Assembly (NCBI GenBank): GCA_035772405.1
Contig: JAYKKM010000495.1
Location: 62,001-126,000, forward strand
Direction of reading: 5' to 3'
DNA length: 64,000 bases
Origin: Chrysogorgia sp. JL179-B06
Lineage: Eukaryota; Cnidaria; Anthozoa; Scleralcyonacea; Chrysogorgiidae
The notes under the pieces were generated by a model. The model had not been told where the DNA came from. It searched no databases and worked only from the letters and a program-made list of their open reading frames with translations. Both the position numbers and the translations under genes were made by a program. Below are positions 53,435 through 63,813 of this stretch, in pieces (the stretch's first letter is position 1; each line of letters starts with the position of its first letter).

Positions 53435-53882
53435 TGTTATAAATAAGATTTTAATATAGTATTCCAAAGATGTTTAGTTAAGTATTACTTGAAATTAATT
53501 TCCGGATATTTTGTTGAGAGCTCAGTGAAACCCAATAGGGTAGGATTGATCAGTTGGTATGTATAGTTTTGTACTGAACAGACGAGTGTAAGAAGTCACG
53601 TGATATTTGTAGTTTGTTTGTCCTGAAGCCGTACAGGGATCCACCCTTCAGGTACTGATATTTGTTACGTAATATGAATTATAGACCAGTAGTTTCGTTA
53701 AATTTAGTTAATCGAACGTTTTGTTGATTTATTCACTATAAAACATTGTTGCGCAGAAAATATGTTAGGAATGTAGACCAATTTGTATTTAGACGTAATT
53801 TTGTTTTTATAGAATCTTTTACATTAAACTATTAAAAGGAAATCCCTGTTGTCGGTGTTTGTTTCTTCGTGTATATTCAACA
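53435..53882 (+). repeat. 3' LTR of BEL element 1, 448 bp
   Basis: Pairs with 37519-37958 and is followed by the ACAAG duplication. Confidence 0.92.
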
Positions 53883-54640
53883 ACAAGGGATGCATTGTAT
53901 TTTATTAGTTAAAATTTGTCTTACTTTATATGAAGAATGGGTAATCAATTGTTATTGTTTGACCGCATGGGTTTGATACTTGACAGCTGATTGAAATGTT
54001 CTAGTTATTACAACGGACAAATTGTACTGAATATTCTTGCAGCACTGCATTATATTGTTACTGAAACCTGAACTCCCTTGTAGACCTCGCACGGTTTTGA
54101 TCGTTTTAAATTAGTTACAGTTGAGACGACTAGTCATAGTCCCTAGTCCTCTTATGTGCTTTAGCTTTCTGTGACGTCACAGGATTGAATGTTTTTAATG
54201 AGTGCGCACTAAGAGGCCTAGGGACTAGGCTGCATGTACATTTTGTTGCCAGTGACCTGGGAACGAGATTGGTCTTTTATTTGTTTACAGTACTTTGCAA
54301 ACTATCTGCATATGGACTTATAGTACGTATTCCATATAAGGTCATATCGGACGGGACTGGGAAGAGCAAACACATTGCCCTCGTACCAGTCCACTGGATG
54401 TGGGATTGTTAACACGTTACGATATGTTCGATTGTCCGCTCTTTTTAAGAAAACTACGTTCGCTAGCCGGATAAGCTGTATGCATATTGTAAACAGATAA
54501 TTTACCTTTGTTTTAATATATATTGTAGCTTTGGGAGTTGATTATTTCTCAAGAAAACGTTCGTCGAAGACAGCCGAAAGTTCGTTTACAAGGTGGTATC
54601 CGTAAATACGAAAATTATATTTTTGGGCACCCAGCTAGCA
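53883..54640. other. No gene seen
   Basis: Unique-looking DNA with TGTGACGTCACAG (a CRE-like palindrome) near 54171. A 75-codon frame at 54185 has no support. Confidence 0.4.
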
Positions 54641-54965
54641 CACAACGTAATCACAACGTTCGTAAAAGGTTGTAGTTTGGTTAGGTCGGACCTAACGTTC
54701 TGACAACTTTCCCACAACATTGTTTTCCTTACACGTAGTTATATTAAATTACATAGGTGTCAAAAACCATGAAAGAACGTTGTAGCAACGTTGGGATCTA
54801 AGGTACGGCACGAACGTTCATATAACGTCTCCTGGACGTTGGGTATTATATTACACAAAGGTGTCATAAACCATGAAAGAACGTTGTAGCAACGTCGGGA
54901 TCTAACGTGCCGCAAAAACGTTCGTATAATATGTCTCCTCAACATTAGGTTATCAGTAACAAAAA
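54641..54965. repeat. AACGTT-rich repeat with a roughly 107-bp tandem duplication
   Basis: ATAGGTGTCAAAAACCATGA at 54752 and AAAGGTGTCATAAACCATGA near 54856 start two copies of a unit containing AGAACGTTGTAGCAACGT. AACGTT and ACAACGT words continue on both sides to about 55100, suggesting a larger decayed transposon. Confidence 0.7.
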
Positions 54966-55355
54966 TGTTTGTATAGTTTAAATATCTTTTTAATACAACT
55001 GCTTGAATTTAAATGTTGAAATTATTTGATAGCAAACATTGTTTGAGAAACGTTCGAAATCGGTAGGTTACTCAAAAACGTTCTGAAAACGTTCACAGTA
55101 CGTTGTGTCTGGCATGTCGGGCATGTCACAAACGCATTATTTAGTCAGAAGCCGAAGGTGTGATACACGTTTCAATTACAAGTTAGTCGATTCTTTGGTC
55201 TTCAATGCTTTATCCATCTGTGGTTATTCAAAGCCACATAATCCTTTGTAAGGTAAGTAAACGTTTAATCAGTGAAATATTTTGATCAGAGAACGCCGTT
55301 TCCTTATTTTTGTTGTTCTGCAATGGTAATTCTCATCTTAAATTACAAAACATTC

Positions 55356-55395
55356 AAACGGTTGACTGTAACGGTTGACTGTAACGGTTGACGCA
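55356..55395. repeat. 13-bp tandem repeat, three copies
   Basis: CGGTTGACTGTAA is repeated with the last copy partial. Confidence 0.8.
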
Positions 55396-55750
55396 ATGAC
55401 GATCGATTAGCTTATTTTCAAAATAATTTGTGAATGTTCACAGTAACGCGTGAGAATAGGAATGATAGGAAATAGTTATGAATGTATTTAAAGGGCATAT
55501 GACTCGAAATTTTGTTTTGTCGTAATAGGACTTTCAAATACGCTGAATACGATGCAAATATTTATTTTTGATTCTGGCGAAAATTTAACAGTTAAAATCG
55601 CTGGAGAAATACACGTTTTTAGCTAGTCCGAGCGCAACTCACAATTAGAGACTGGACACTAGTCATGACGTAGAAAGTTATACCCACGCAAACTCGCAAA
55701 GTGTCAACAAACAGTGCGATTTGCCGATTTATAGTGAAAATAAGACAACA
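55396..55750. other. Upstream region of the THAP gene
   Basis: No coding evidence; it may hold the promoter of the following gene. Confidence 0.35.
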
Positions 55751-56647
55751 TGCCAGGTAAAGGTGGAAAATATTGTGTTGCTGGATTTAGTAATCAGCGA
55801 TCTTGCTGAAAACTAGTCTGTCGAAGGGTATATCGATGCATAAGTTCCCTACTAACAAGAAACAACGAACTGCGTGGACCAGATTTATTCGAAAACACAG
55901 GCCAAACTGGATCCCATCAAATACTTCGACAATATGTTCAGCCCATTTTCTTGAGACTGATTATAACCAAAGGGTTGGCATTGACATACCAGAAGTTCAA
56001 GGATGCTCTACAGAGAGTATTACATTTAAAAAGTTTCTTAATGCAGGAGCTATACCTACAGTCCACGACTTCGAAACTGCTTGCAAAACATTCCCAAAAA
56101 GGGCGACAAATGTCAATGTGCCTTCGACGCCGAACATGTTAGAGCATTCTACAAAACGTCGTGCTAACAGACTCCTACTGAGAGATGTACATTTACGGCA
56201 GTCTGATACGAAAAGTGCACTTCAAAACGATGAACTGTTAACTGGGGAAAACGAAGAACTGTTTGTTGGAGAAAAACTCGACAATAATACACCAAATGAA
56301 AATATAGTACAATAAATGATATTTGAAACACGTGAGAATAGTTCGAATGATTTGGAGAAGGTAAAGAGCAAGTTAAAATCAAGTCAACAGAAATGCTCCA
56401 AATATAAGAAAACAATAAAACGACTTCAGCTACAGCTGAAGATTGCCAGAGATCGAGCCAAAGATAATGGTGTTTATGATGGTCGAAGTGAAGAATCTGA
56501 AGATGGAGCATATTACAACTGTTTGAAATCTGAGTCAGATGGTGGGCCCAGTGGTAATGATCTTGATGGTCATGTCGATGTTGACAAGGGTGAGTTGGAG
56601 AATTATTTAGCTGTGGCTGACGAAATGGATGAAATGGAAAACGAAAG
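55751..56647 (+). pseudogene. THAP-domain protein, broken and cut by a BEL LTR
   Basis: THAP domains are C2CH zinc DNA-binding modules found in P-element-type transposases and host regulators. The frame begins MPGKGGKYCVAGF with QRSC, shifts by one base near 55803, and continues HKFPTNK, AWTRFIRKHRPNW, STICSAHFLETDY and GAIPTVHDF (the AVPTIF-like motif). An in-frame TAA at 56313 precedes a coiled coil (KLKSSQQKCSKYKK) and an acidic tail that runs into the LTR at 56648. The rest of the gene is displaced or lost. It is a transposase-derived or host gene; I cannot tell which. Confidence 0.7.
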
Positions 56648-56885
56648 TGTTGGGGATTGCCTCCCTAAGTTTCCCGCAACAGTTCACAAATGTTGTATGT
56701 TTATAGTAACAATTTATTCACGATATTCACGTTCTCTTTTGTTTACATTCACACGCCTATTTCTCGCTTTCTGATTGGCTGTCAAACATCATACGATAAA
56801 TTACGCAAGCTTAGCACAAAGAATTCGCAAGCTAAACAAAACCTAAAAATGTCTTGATAACTAAAATATTAACCAGTTTCCGACA
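56648..56885 (-). repeat. 3' LTR of BEL element 3, 238 bp
   Basis: Matches 62438-62716 apart from two substitutions and the absence of a 41-bp segment. Confidence 0.9.
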
Positions 56886-56992
56886 CTCTCCCCCCATATA
56901 CCTTAATTTGGTATGTCTCTCAGTGTCCACTGTACTAAAGATATATGTTTAATAAAGTAATGTTCTGCAGTTTATCTGCCTCACGATTTACG

Positions 56993-59900
56993 TTAAAGTT
57001 CCATTTCGACCACGTCCTTGATGCGTTGTTGCGCAGCTACTGCAGCATCTCGCCTAGGTCGGAACGCCTGTGCTCCTGGATCCAATTGGACTGGTTCCTT
57101 GACTTCCGAACGATCGCAGGAAAGTTCAAGTGGGTAAAGGTGATTCACAGCCCGTTCAAGGTAGCTTTTCCCAGCGCAAAGTTTCACTGTCCGAACCACG
57201 CCATCGCGTCCCTTGTACAACTCCTCTACGATTCCGAGGGGCCATTTCCCACGACTCCGTTCATCTGATCGAATGATGACAACGTCGCCTGGTTTGACGG
57301 TGAATGATGTCTCCGTGTGGTTCTGGTTGTGACGCTCTCGTAACCCGCGAAGATACTCCGTAGTCCATCGACGCCACATTGCTTGTTTGCATTTCAAGAC
57401 ATACTTTGCACGCTTTCGTAGATCCTTCTCTTCTATATGATGCGTTTCTAACTCTGGCGCGAACGTAGTTCCAACGAACATCATGGAGTTAGGCGTTAAC
57501 GTTGGTAGTTGCACGTCATCCTCCATGTAGCCAAGAGGTCTGCTATTCAACACCACTTCGATGTCAACAAGTACTTCCTTCAGCTCGTCCCATCTCGGCA
57601 ATCCTTTCCCGATGGTTTTATGAAGAGCTCTCTTCACCAACCCGATCAGGCGCTCGAATTGTCCGCCGCACCATGGGGCGCGACTCAGGTTGAACTGCCA
57701 TCTTATCTGATTCTTGCTCAGGAACTCATTTAGCTTCTCGTCGTTTTGTGCTGTTCGTAACCAATTTGCTGCTGCCACGAACGTCTTCGCATTGTCGGAG
57801 TAGATCTTCCGGGGTCTCCCTCGTCTTGCAATAAACTGTTTCAAGCTTTGGATGAATCTTTGCGTGTCCAAACTAGGCATTAAATCCAGGTAGACAGCTC
57901 TCGTAAGACTACAAGCATACAGCAGGATATACGACTTTCTTTCTTCTTTGGTACCTTTTCTGTACTTGATAGGACCAGCGTAGTCCACCCCGATCACTTC
58001 AAACGGACGGCCTTCGTTGGTTCGGTCTGACGGTAGCAAACCAGGCGGTGGTTGTGGAACTGCTTTTGCATGGAATCGACGACACACATAGCACTTCTTG
58101 ATGACCTTGCTCGTCAACTGTCTGAGTCGCGGGACCCAATGCAGCTCTCGAACTCGAGCCATGGTCATCCCCACTCCCCCGTGAAGAGTGCGCAAATGGG
58201 CGTCTTCAACCAGTTTGGTTGTGAAGAGGTGTTTGTCAGAAAGGTAAACTGGATAATGACCTTGAATGCGTCCTCTACATTCCAGTATACCTTGAGGATT
58301 CTCTTGTAGGTTAAGTCGACCTCTGTCCTCTTCGTTGTCACAGCTACGTTGTACCTTCTTCTCCCAGACTTTGAAATGACACTCGAGTTCATCAGTCGTT
58401 AGTGGTCCAAATGTTCGACTGTCGGGGTGATGCAGATTGGCAATGAATCTCGAGATCCATGCGCACACTCTCAGCGTTTTTTGCAATGAGAATTTCTCTA
58501 GGATACGGTCGAAACAGTTCGTTTCATCGTTGATTAACCCCAGCATGGTTCTAATGGTCTTAGCTTCGGCTTCACTTTCTTCAGTAGCGTGAGTGACGAT
58601 ATCTGGAGGCCAGGCACGGTTGTCGTTGAGCCACTCTGGTCCGTTCAGCCACAACTGGTTCTGCTTCACCTCTCCACCTCTGCTTCCGACGTCGGCGGGG
58701 TTGGTGTGTGTCGGTACATGACGCCACTGGATGTTTGATTTGGACTGGATCTTCTGGACTCTGTTGGCTACGAATTGCTTATGCTCTCCGCCTCCCTTGA
58801 TCCATTGAAGAGCGACAGTACTGTCGAGCCAACCGTACGTTTCTTGCACGGGGAACCTGTCTAGAGCTTGTTCCACGTTATGAACAAGGTTGGCGGCCAT
58901 ATGTGCCGAGACAAGTTCTAAACGTGGGATGGTTAACCCTTGTTTCGCCAATCTCGCCTTCGCCGCTACGAGCCCTTGTGTTGTACCAGATGGTTGTTTC
59001 ACTACAGCATAAACAACTGCCGCAACACCTTTACCACTCGCGTCGCGAAAGGCATGTAATGCAATGGACTCGATATCTTCTTGGAAGGTAGGTATTGAAC
59101 GAGGTACAGCTACGTGATCTGGCAATTGCTTCTCCCATTTAAACAACTGATTCTTGTGCTCATCTGCTAACGGAGTGTCCCATGCAATCTTACTCTGACA
59201 TACTTCGCGATAAATGAACTTCCCTTGTACAGTTCGTGGTGATAGTACTCCGAGGGGGTCATATATTTGAGCCAGTTTGCTCAAAATTCCTCGTTTGGTT
59301 GTTGTAGCTTTACTGGATGGAATAACGACTTTTATTTTGTCTTGATCTTTTGACCATGCTAGTCCCAGAAGACTTGAGTCTCCTTCGGTCGGGGTTCCTA
59401 GCTGTTGCTTCGCGAAAGTTTTCTCTTCGTTGTCGTTCGTCGCTTCTTCGAGCTCACGTTTGTTCGAGTGCCACTTATGGAGGATAAAAGTGGCGTCGTT
59501 AAAGATCTCAATCGCGTCGTTCTTCATCGTCCTCGCATCTGCTACCGTTGTCTTTCCACTCATCAAGTCGTCAACGTACAGGCTCTTTCGCAGTTCGGCT
59601 ACTACTTCCAGCTTTCGACTTTCCCAGGACGTCAGGTGGTGTTCGATCACTCCCCCAAGTAGGAATGGTGACGATGTCAGGCCGAACAATGCTCTAGTAA
59701 ACCTCAGCATCTCAATTTCATGATTTGCATCAGGACTCCAGTGAAATCGGAGTGCGTCTCGATCCGTTTCTTTCATCCGAACTTGCAGGAATGCTTGTTT
59801 CAGATCATCCGTCAAGGCTATGGGATGGAATCTCATTCTCACCAGGACATTCCAGAGGTCGTTCTGTAGTGGTGGTCCCGGATTCAAGCATTGGTTTAGA

Positions 59901-60205
59901 CTTGGTGCATCACTATGAGCTTTGGCAGAGGCATCGTAGACGATCCTCAACTTCGTCGTCTCGGCCGTTTCTCGTATCACGGGTTTGTGAGGGATATAGA
60001 ACTCTACACCCCGTGGCTTCTCGCTGGCAACTTCTACGATGCCCTCAGATTTCTGCATTTCGATAATGTCAGAATAACTCTCAGTTAATCCTTTCTGCTG
60101 AATTTTTCGTTGAAGATTGGCTAGTCGCCGTAGACTACCATTGTAGTTACTTGGCAATGGCGGGTGGTTCCCCTTCCAGGGAAGACCGGTTTCATACCAC
60201 CCTTC
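56993..60205 (-). CDS. pol: BEL element 3 pol: RT, RNase H, integrase
   Basis: About 1,070 uninterrupted codons. RT: FYIPHKPVIRETAETTKLR, ALTDDLKQAFLQVR, active site YVDDLMSG. Connection: YDPLGVLSP. RNase H: LHAFRDASGKG (Arg where relatives have Gly or Ala), GWLDSTVALQWI. Integrase: HGGVGMTM and CYVCRRF zinc part, then GVDYAGPIKYR, IYSDNAKTF and GGQFERLIG supplying D, D and E; C-terminal DUF5641-like VKPGDVVIIRSDE. It reads in the same frame as gag-protease, separated by one TAA (60206-60208), so it needs readthrough or is disabled by that stop. Confidence 0.92.
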   Translation of the reverse strand, partial: EGWYETGLPWKGNHPPLPSNYNGSLRRLANLQRKIQQKGLTESYSDIIEMQKSEGIVEVASEKPRGVEFYIPHKPVIRETAETTKLRIVYDASAKAHSDAPSLNQCLNPGPPLQNDLWNVLVRMRFHPIALTDDLKQAFLQVRMKETDRDALRFHWSPDANHEIEMLRFTRALFGLTSSPFLLGGVIEHHLTSWESRKLEVVAELRKSLYVDDLMSGKTTVADARTMKNDAIEIFNDATFILHKWHSNKRELEEATNDNEEKTFAKQQLGTPTEGDSSLLGLAWSKDQDKIKVVIPSSKATTTKRGILSKLAQIYDPLGVLSPRTVQGKFIYREVCQSKIAWDTPLADEHKNQLFKWEKQLPDHVAVPRSIPTFQEDIESIALHAFRDASGKGVAAVVYAVVKQPSGTTQGLVAAKARLAKQGLTIPRLELVSAHMAANLVHNVEQALDRFPVQETYGWLDSTVALQWIKGGGEHKQFVANRVQKIQSKSNIQWRHVPTHTNPADVGSRGGEVKQNQLWLNGPEWLNDNRAWPPDIVTHATEESEAEAKTIRTMLGLINDETNCFDRILEKFSLQKTLRVCAWISRFIANLHHPDSRTFGPLTTDELECHFKVWEKKVQRSCDNEEDRGRLNLQENPQGILECRGRIQGHYPVYLSDKHLFTTKLVEDAHLRTLHGGVGMTMARVRELHWVPRLRQLTSKVIKKCYVCRRFHAKAVPQPPPGLLPSDRTNEGRPFEVIGVDYAGPIKYRKGTKEERKSYILLYACSLTRAVYLDLMPSLDTQRFIQSLKQFIARRGRPRKIYSDNAKTFVAAANWLRTAQNDEKLNEFLSKNQIRWQFNLSRAPWCGGQFERLIGLVKRALHKTIGKGLPRWDELKEVLVDIEVVLNSRPLGYMEDDVQLPTLTPNSMMFVGTTFAPELETHHIEEKDLRKRAKYVLKCKQAMWRRWTTEYLRGLRERHNQNHTETSFTVKPGDVVIIRSDERSRGKWPLGIVEELYKGRDGVVRTVKLCAGKSYLERAVNHLYPLELSCDRSEVKEPVQLDPGAQAFRPRRDAAVAAQQRIKDVVEMEL

Positions 60206-62209
60206 TTAGCTTCGTGTGAGCTGCTCTCGGAATTCCGCATATACTTCGTGTTGATCATGTTCCGGTTTGTCAGACAGTCCGAGCACGTCTAATCGGCACA
60301 GTTCGTCATAATCGCATTTACTCGTCTGAGCAACAAACATGGCGGAATAGTCTAGTTCCTTGCCCTGAGCTAAGATAGTCCAACCTAATTTGGTTCTTTC
60401 AGCGACTGGTTCACCTATCTTACCGACACGAGGTTTTTCAGCAGTTTTTATACGCATATAATCGCCGGCTCCGAGTATCACATGAACTGGTAGCTTCGCT
60501 TTCGAATCATTATCTTCCATTTGTACGCCTTCTAGATGTTGATAGGTACTTACGAGTTTCGCGTAGTTCGGATTGTCCAGGTTTAGCAGTTCTCCTTTGT
60601 CGACTTTCGTCACACTCACATCCATCGCAAATTTTCCGTCCACGGCTTCGACTCGCACGGTTGACATTTCCATTTCCCTCGTTACCGATCCAAGCATCAT
60701 TTCAACGCGCCGAACTTCCTTCTTAGGACTTCGACTTGGCAGTAAATCCAACAACGCGGCAGAAGCGTACGAATTTCCTGCCCCAGTATCTAGAAACGCT
60801 CGGCACTTGATACCTTCGACATTTACGACCACTACCGGATATACTAATGGGCCGTCACTGGACACACTGGCGGTCAACAGCTGATCTTTCTTCGTACAGA
60901 TTGATGAGTGATGCTTCGAATTGCACTTCTGACATTTATGAACACTCCTGCAGTCTGCGGCGCGATGTTTAGGCCCAGTGCAGTTAAAGCAAAGTTTCTT
61001 TTCTGCGAGTTGTCGCTTTCGTTGATCGACGCTAGCTACAACCGAGCAATCCTTAGAGTTGTGGTCTTCAGCTTCGCAATATACGCACGCTCGTTTACGA
61101 CGATCACCGTCTCTAGTGTAATAAAAACCCGACTTACGTGTGTGTTTCTTAGTAGTGTTCTCTTCGACCAGATAAATATCTCGCCATTTCTTGAGCTCTG
61201 CGATAAGGCGCGGGAGATCCCAATCTTGCCAGCCGTCATTTCCGCGTACCAGGTCAGCTTTAACTCCTTTCAATTTCTCTAATACACTTCTCGTCATACC
61301 GCTTACTTTGTCCAATTTTCCCAGAGTTTCGAGCGCTTGTGTGTTGTACAAAAGACTCCTGTAAAATTCATTAACCTTGGAAGGATTAGAATCAACGATA
61401 ACAGGTAATCCCATAATATTCTGGACATGACTGTTAATTATCTCGCTTGTTTTGCCATACTCACTTCGAAGTACGTTTTTGGCTCTTTGATACCCTTCTA
61501 CAGTAAAAGGTAATCCTTCGACTTCGGCACGAACTTTCGGCTCTAACCATTCCTTCAGAAAGGCAAATTTGGTCACTGGGGGTACGTCAGCTTTATCGAC
61601 TTCTGCCTCGAATGTATTCCAAAAAGGGAGCCAATTTTCGTACTTTCCATTGAACTTTGTCATCGGTAATTTCGGTAGTTTTATAGACGCCGATTGTTCT
61701 TGTTTTTTCGTCGCTGTTTCCGTCTTTTGAAACTCCAATTGTTGATTTAAGAGTTGAGATTTATGCTCCAGTTCCCGCTTTCGTTCCTCGTCTTTCGCTT
61801 CCTGTTCTAACTCGAATTTCTGTTTCTCGAATTTAAGTTGTTTTTCCCTTTCCAATTCTTCCCCGTGACGTTTGGCTTCTTCGACTTCAGCTCTCTCGGT
61901 TTCTTTGATTTCATCGACGCGCTGTCGAATTTCAGTCACTTTGTCATCTGCTTCGGCGATTTTCGAATCGATTTCCTCAGCCCACTTTCGTATACTTTCC
62001 TCGGAGTCGTCATTTGTAAATTTAATCTCTTCGATCTCGTCTTTCAAAGCGTGTACAGCTTCAATTCGGTTGGTTATTGAGCTAATTTGTCTCGTTAAAA
62101 TCTCGATTTTACTAGACGTAATAGCTTCGTCAGACTTCTTCATCGCAAAGTTCAAGGCTTTGAACTTTCCATTTAATTCCCCTAGCTTTTTATCCACCGT
62201 CTCTGACAT
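60206..62209 (-). CDS. gag: BEL element 3 gag-protease, 667 aa
   Basis: The start MSETVDKKLGEL leads into a long coiled coil (residues 1-180), the gag core (KLPKLPMTKFNGKYENWLPF, PPVTKFAFLKEWLEPKV), zinc knuckles (CVYCEAEDHNSKDC, CFNCTGPKHRAADC, CQKCNSKHHSSIC) and an aspartic protease with CRAFLDTGAGNSYAS. The module ends LPVHVILGAGDYMRIKT, RTKLGWTILAQG and CRLDVLGL. The stop at 60206 lies just after the protease. It serves as the intact reference for the decayed gags at 42403 and 45196. Confidence 0.92.
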   Translation of the reverse strand: MSETVDKKLGELNGKFKALNFAMKKSDEAITSSKIEILTRQISSITNRIEAVHALKDEIEEIKFTNDDSEESIRKWAEEIDSKIAEADDKVTEIRQRVDEIKETERAEVEEAKRHGEELEREKQLKFEKQKFELEQEAKDEERKRELEHKSQLLNQQLEFQKTETATKKQEQSASIKLPKLPMTKFNGKYENWLPFWNTFEAEVDKADVPPVTKFAFLKEWLEPKVRAEVEGLPFTVEGYQRAKNVLRSEYGKTSEIINSHVQNIMGLPVIVDSNPSKVNEFYRSLLYNTQALETLGKLDKVSGMTRSVLEKLKGVKADLVRGNDGWQDWDLPRLIAELKKWRDIYLVEENTTKKHTRKSGFYYTRDGDRRKRACVYCEAEDHNSKDCSVVASVDQRKRQLAEKKLCFNCTGPKHRAADCRSVHKCQKCNSKHHSSICTKKDQLLTASVSSDGPLVYPVVVVNVEGIKCRAFLDTGAGNSYASAALLDLLPSRSPKKEVRRVEMMLGSVTREMEMSTVRVEAVDGKFAMDVSVTKVDKGELLNLDNPNYAKLVSTYQHLEGVQMEDNDSKAKLPVHVILGAGDYMRIKTAEKPRVGKIGEPVAERTKLGWTILAQGKELDYSAMFVAQTSKCDYDELCRLDVLGLSDKPEHDQHEVYAEFREQLTRS

Positions 62210-62437
62210 GGTCGATGTATTTAATATTTCGCTGTCGATATATTATTTCACGATCACAAATCACAACAAATAACCATATAAATCGCTTTGGATTGAACCA
62301 AAACACTGCTCAATTCCCACGTTCGATGTGTTATTATTTCACCGTCGATGTATCGCTCACAAAAGACGACAAATGTCGATATAAAATGCTTGGATTGAAC
62401 CAAAACACTGCTCAAATCCCATCGGAGGTGCCACTTT
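62210..62437 (-). promoter_or_regulatory. Leader of BEL element 3 with primer-binding site and 36-bp repeat
   Basis: Next to the 5' LTR, the minus strand reads TGGCACCTCCGATGGG, close to the BEL element 2 site and complementary to a tRNA 3' end (tRNA not identified). TTGGATTGAACCAAAACACT occurs twice (62289 and 62392) within two copies of a longer unit. Confidence 0.6.
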
Positions 62438-62716
62438 TGTTGGGGATTGCCTCCCTAAGTTTCCCGCAACAGTTCACAAATGTTGTATGTTTATAGTAAC
62501 AATTTATTCACGATATTCACGTTCTCTTTTCCCAGACAGACTCGAACTCAATTATATTTCCTGTCTCTTTTGTTTACATTCACACGCCTATTTCTCGCTT
62601 TCTGATTGGCTGTCAAACATCATACGATAAATTACGCAAGTTTAGAACAAAGAATTCGCAAGCTAAACAAAACCTAAAAATGTCTTGATAACTAAAATAT
62701 TAACCAGTTTCCGACA
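62438..62716 (-). repeat. 5' LTR of BEL element 3, 279 bp
   Basis: Contains 41 bp (around 62539-62579) absent from the 3' LTR; two substitutions otherwise. Confidence 0.9.
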
Positions 62717-63095
62717 CTTGCACTTGTCAACATTAAGCTGTAATCGAGATCTGCACGTTTTCTACAGCGTCTTGTAGGGAAATGAGCAAATGACGACAAC
62801 AGCGAAGCGCCATCGTTAATATTTGACAATATAATTGATATTGTTCTGGAAAACGAACTTTTATGTGCTCTTCCATTATTCAAAAAAAAACAATCGAACA
62901 GATTTTAAAATGTATAAAAATTGTTTTAAAAGTCTGAAAAAAATAGAAAATCCAATATATTAAATTTCATTGACGATCTAATTAAATAAACAAATCATTA
63001 AATAAACTTTTTGGAAACAAAGCATATTCTAACTAATGGAAGCATGAAAGACCCCCAGAACTCTAGAACCTTAGAACCCTAGCTAATCAGAAATT
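62717..63095. other. No gene seen
   Basis: AT-rich DNA on the far side of BEL element 3. CTAGAACCTTAGAACCCTAG near 63062 is a short tandem repeat. I could not show that the THAP gene resumes here. Confidence 0.4.
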
Positions 63096-63268
63096 AACCA
63101 ATCAGAGAGTGTTAAAAATAAATGTTACAAGTAAGAAAAGGAACACAATAGATGCTAAGAAAGTGAGTAAATATCGGCCCCAACTTTTACTCACTTTCTT
63201 GGCGTCTATTGTGTTCCTTTTCTCACTTGTAACTTTTATTTTTAACACTTCGCTCTGATTGGCTAATT
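63096..63268. repeat. Long inverted repeat with 70-80-bp arms
   Basis: Left arm TTAACCAATCAGAGAGTGTT through GAAAGTGAGTAAA, right arm the inverted form ending TCTGATTGGCTAA, with a short loop TATCGGCCCC. It adjoins the Penelope-like fragment and may belong to that element's terminal region. Confidence 0.8.
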
Positions 63269-63414
63269 TTTGACATGTTGTAAATATATATCTAGACTTA
63301 GGCACTTTGTAATTATTATCTCTGAAGATGTTGTGATGTATACAACGAAACGTTAGATCTTATTAAAATTTTATTATTTCTTTTGTACGTGTTTTATGCT
63401 GGGCTTTAATATTC

Positions 63415-63813
63415 TTAAGAGTTTTTGTCCTGTAAAAATATTGCTCGTTTATGTTCCTTGATTCTCGTCCTCAGAGCGCGACTAGTTTGACCGATGTAGA
63501 CTTTCTCGCAGTCCTTGCATTTAATTCTATAAACAACACCAGTTAACGATTGTTTGTCAAGTTTGTCTTTTGGTTTCTTTAACATGGAACCAACCGTTTT
63601 TGTGGGCTAGTAACCAACTTTTATATCATGTTTGCATAGTGTTCTTGCAATCCTTTCAGACGCACCTTGAACATAAAGCAAAACCACAAAACCTTTGTAT
63701 TCGTGTTGGACTCTGGCCTGTTGAGTTGGTTGTAACATGCTAATTAATAAATGCATCTGGATAGCCATCACTCTGTAACCACTGCCATTAATCCACATGT
63801 TCTTAAACTGCAT
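63415..63813 (-). pseudogene. Penelope-like element C-terminus with GIY-YIG endonuclease
   Basis: The minus strand encodes GVVYRIKCKDCEKVYIGQTS, then RTRIKEHKRAI and ends QDKNS. GVVYRIKC...C..VYIG is the GIY-YIG nuclease core that follows the RT in Penelope-like elements. Upstream, YKGFVVLLYVQGASERIA is in the same frame but separated by a TAG at 63607. The RT is not in the window or is lost further right. Likely a dead 5'-truncated copy. Confidence 0.75.

Larger units (their letters stand above)
37519..53882 (+). mobile_element. BEL/Pao LTR retrotransposon 1, 16.4 kb with nested insertions
   Basis: LTRs at 37519-37958 and 53435-53882 both start TGTTATAAATAAG and end TTCAACA. The 5-bp duplication ACAAG flanks both sides (37514-37518 and 53883-53887). 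Between them lies a plus-strand gag-pol interrupted at 42186 by BEL element 2. Without the nested DNA the element would be about 6.3 kb, normal for BEL/Pao. Confidence 0.92.
56648..62716 (-). mobile_element. BEL/Pao LTR retrotransposon 3, nearly intact
   Basis: LTRs at 62438-62716 (5') and 56648-56885 (3') share TGTTGGGGATTGCC and GTTTCCGACA ends on the plus strand. The purine tract (GGGGGGAGAG on the minus strand, 56886-56895) and the primer-binding-like TGGCACCTCCGATGGG beside the 5' LTR are in place. Gag-protease and pol form one frame with a single stop. No matching target duplication is visible (GAAAG left, CTTGC right). Confidence 0.9.

Noticed and set aside
56316..56774. Separate coiled-coil gene
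   Set aside because: It is in the same frame as the THAP ORF directly after a stop, and its end is LTR sequence, so it is the continuation of the broken THAP gene.
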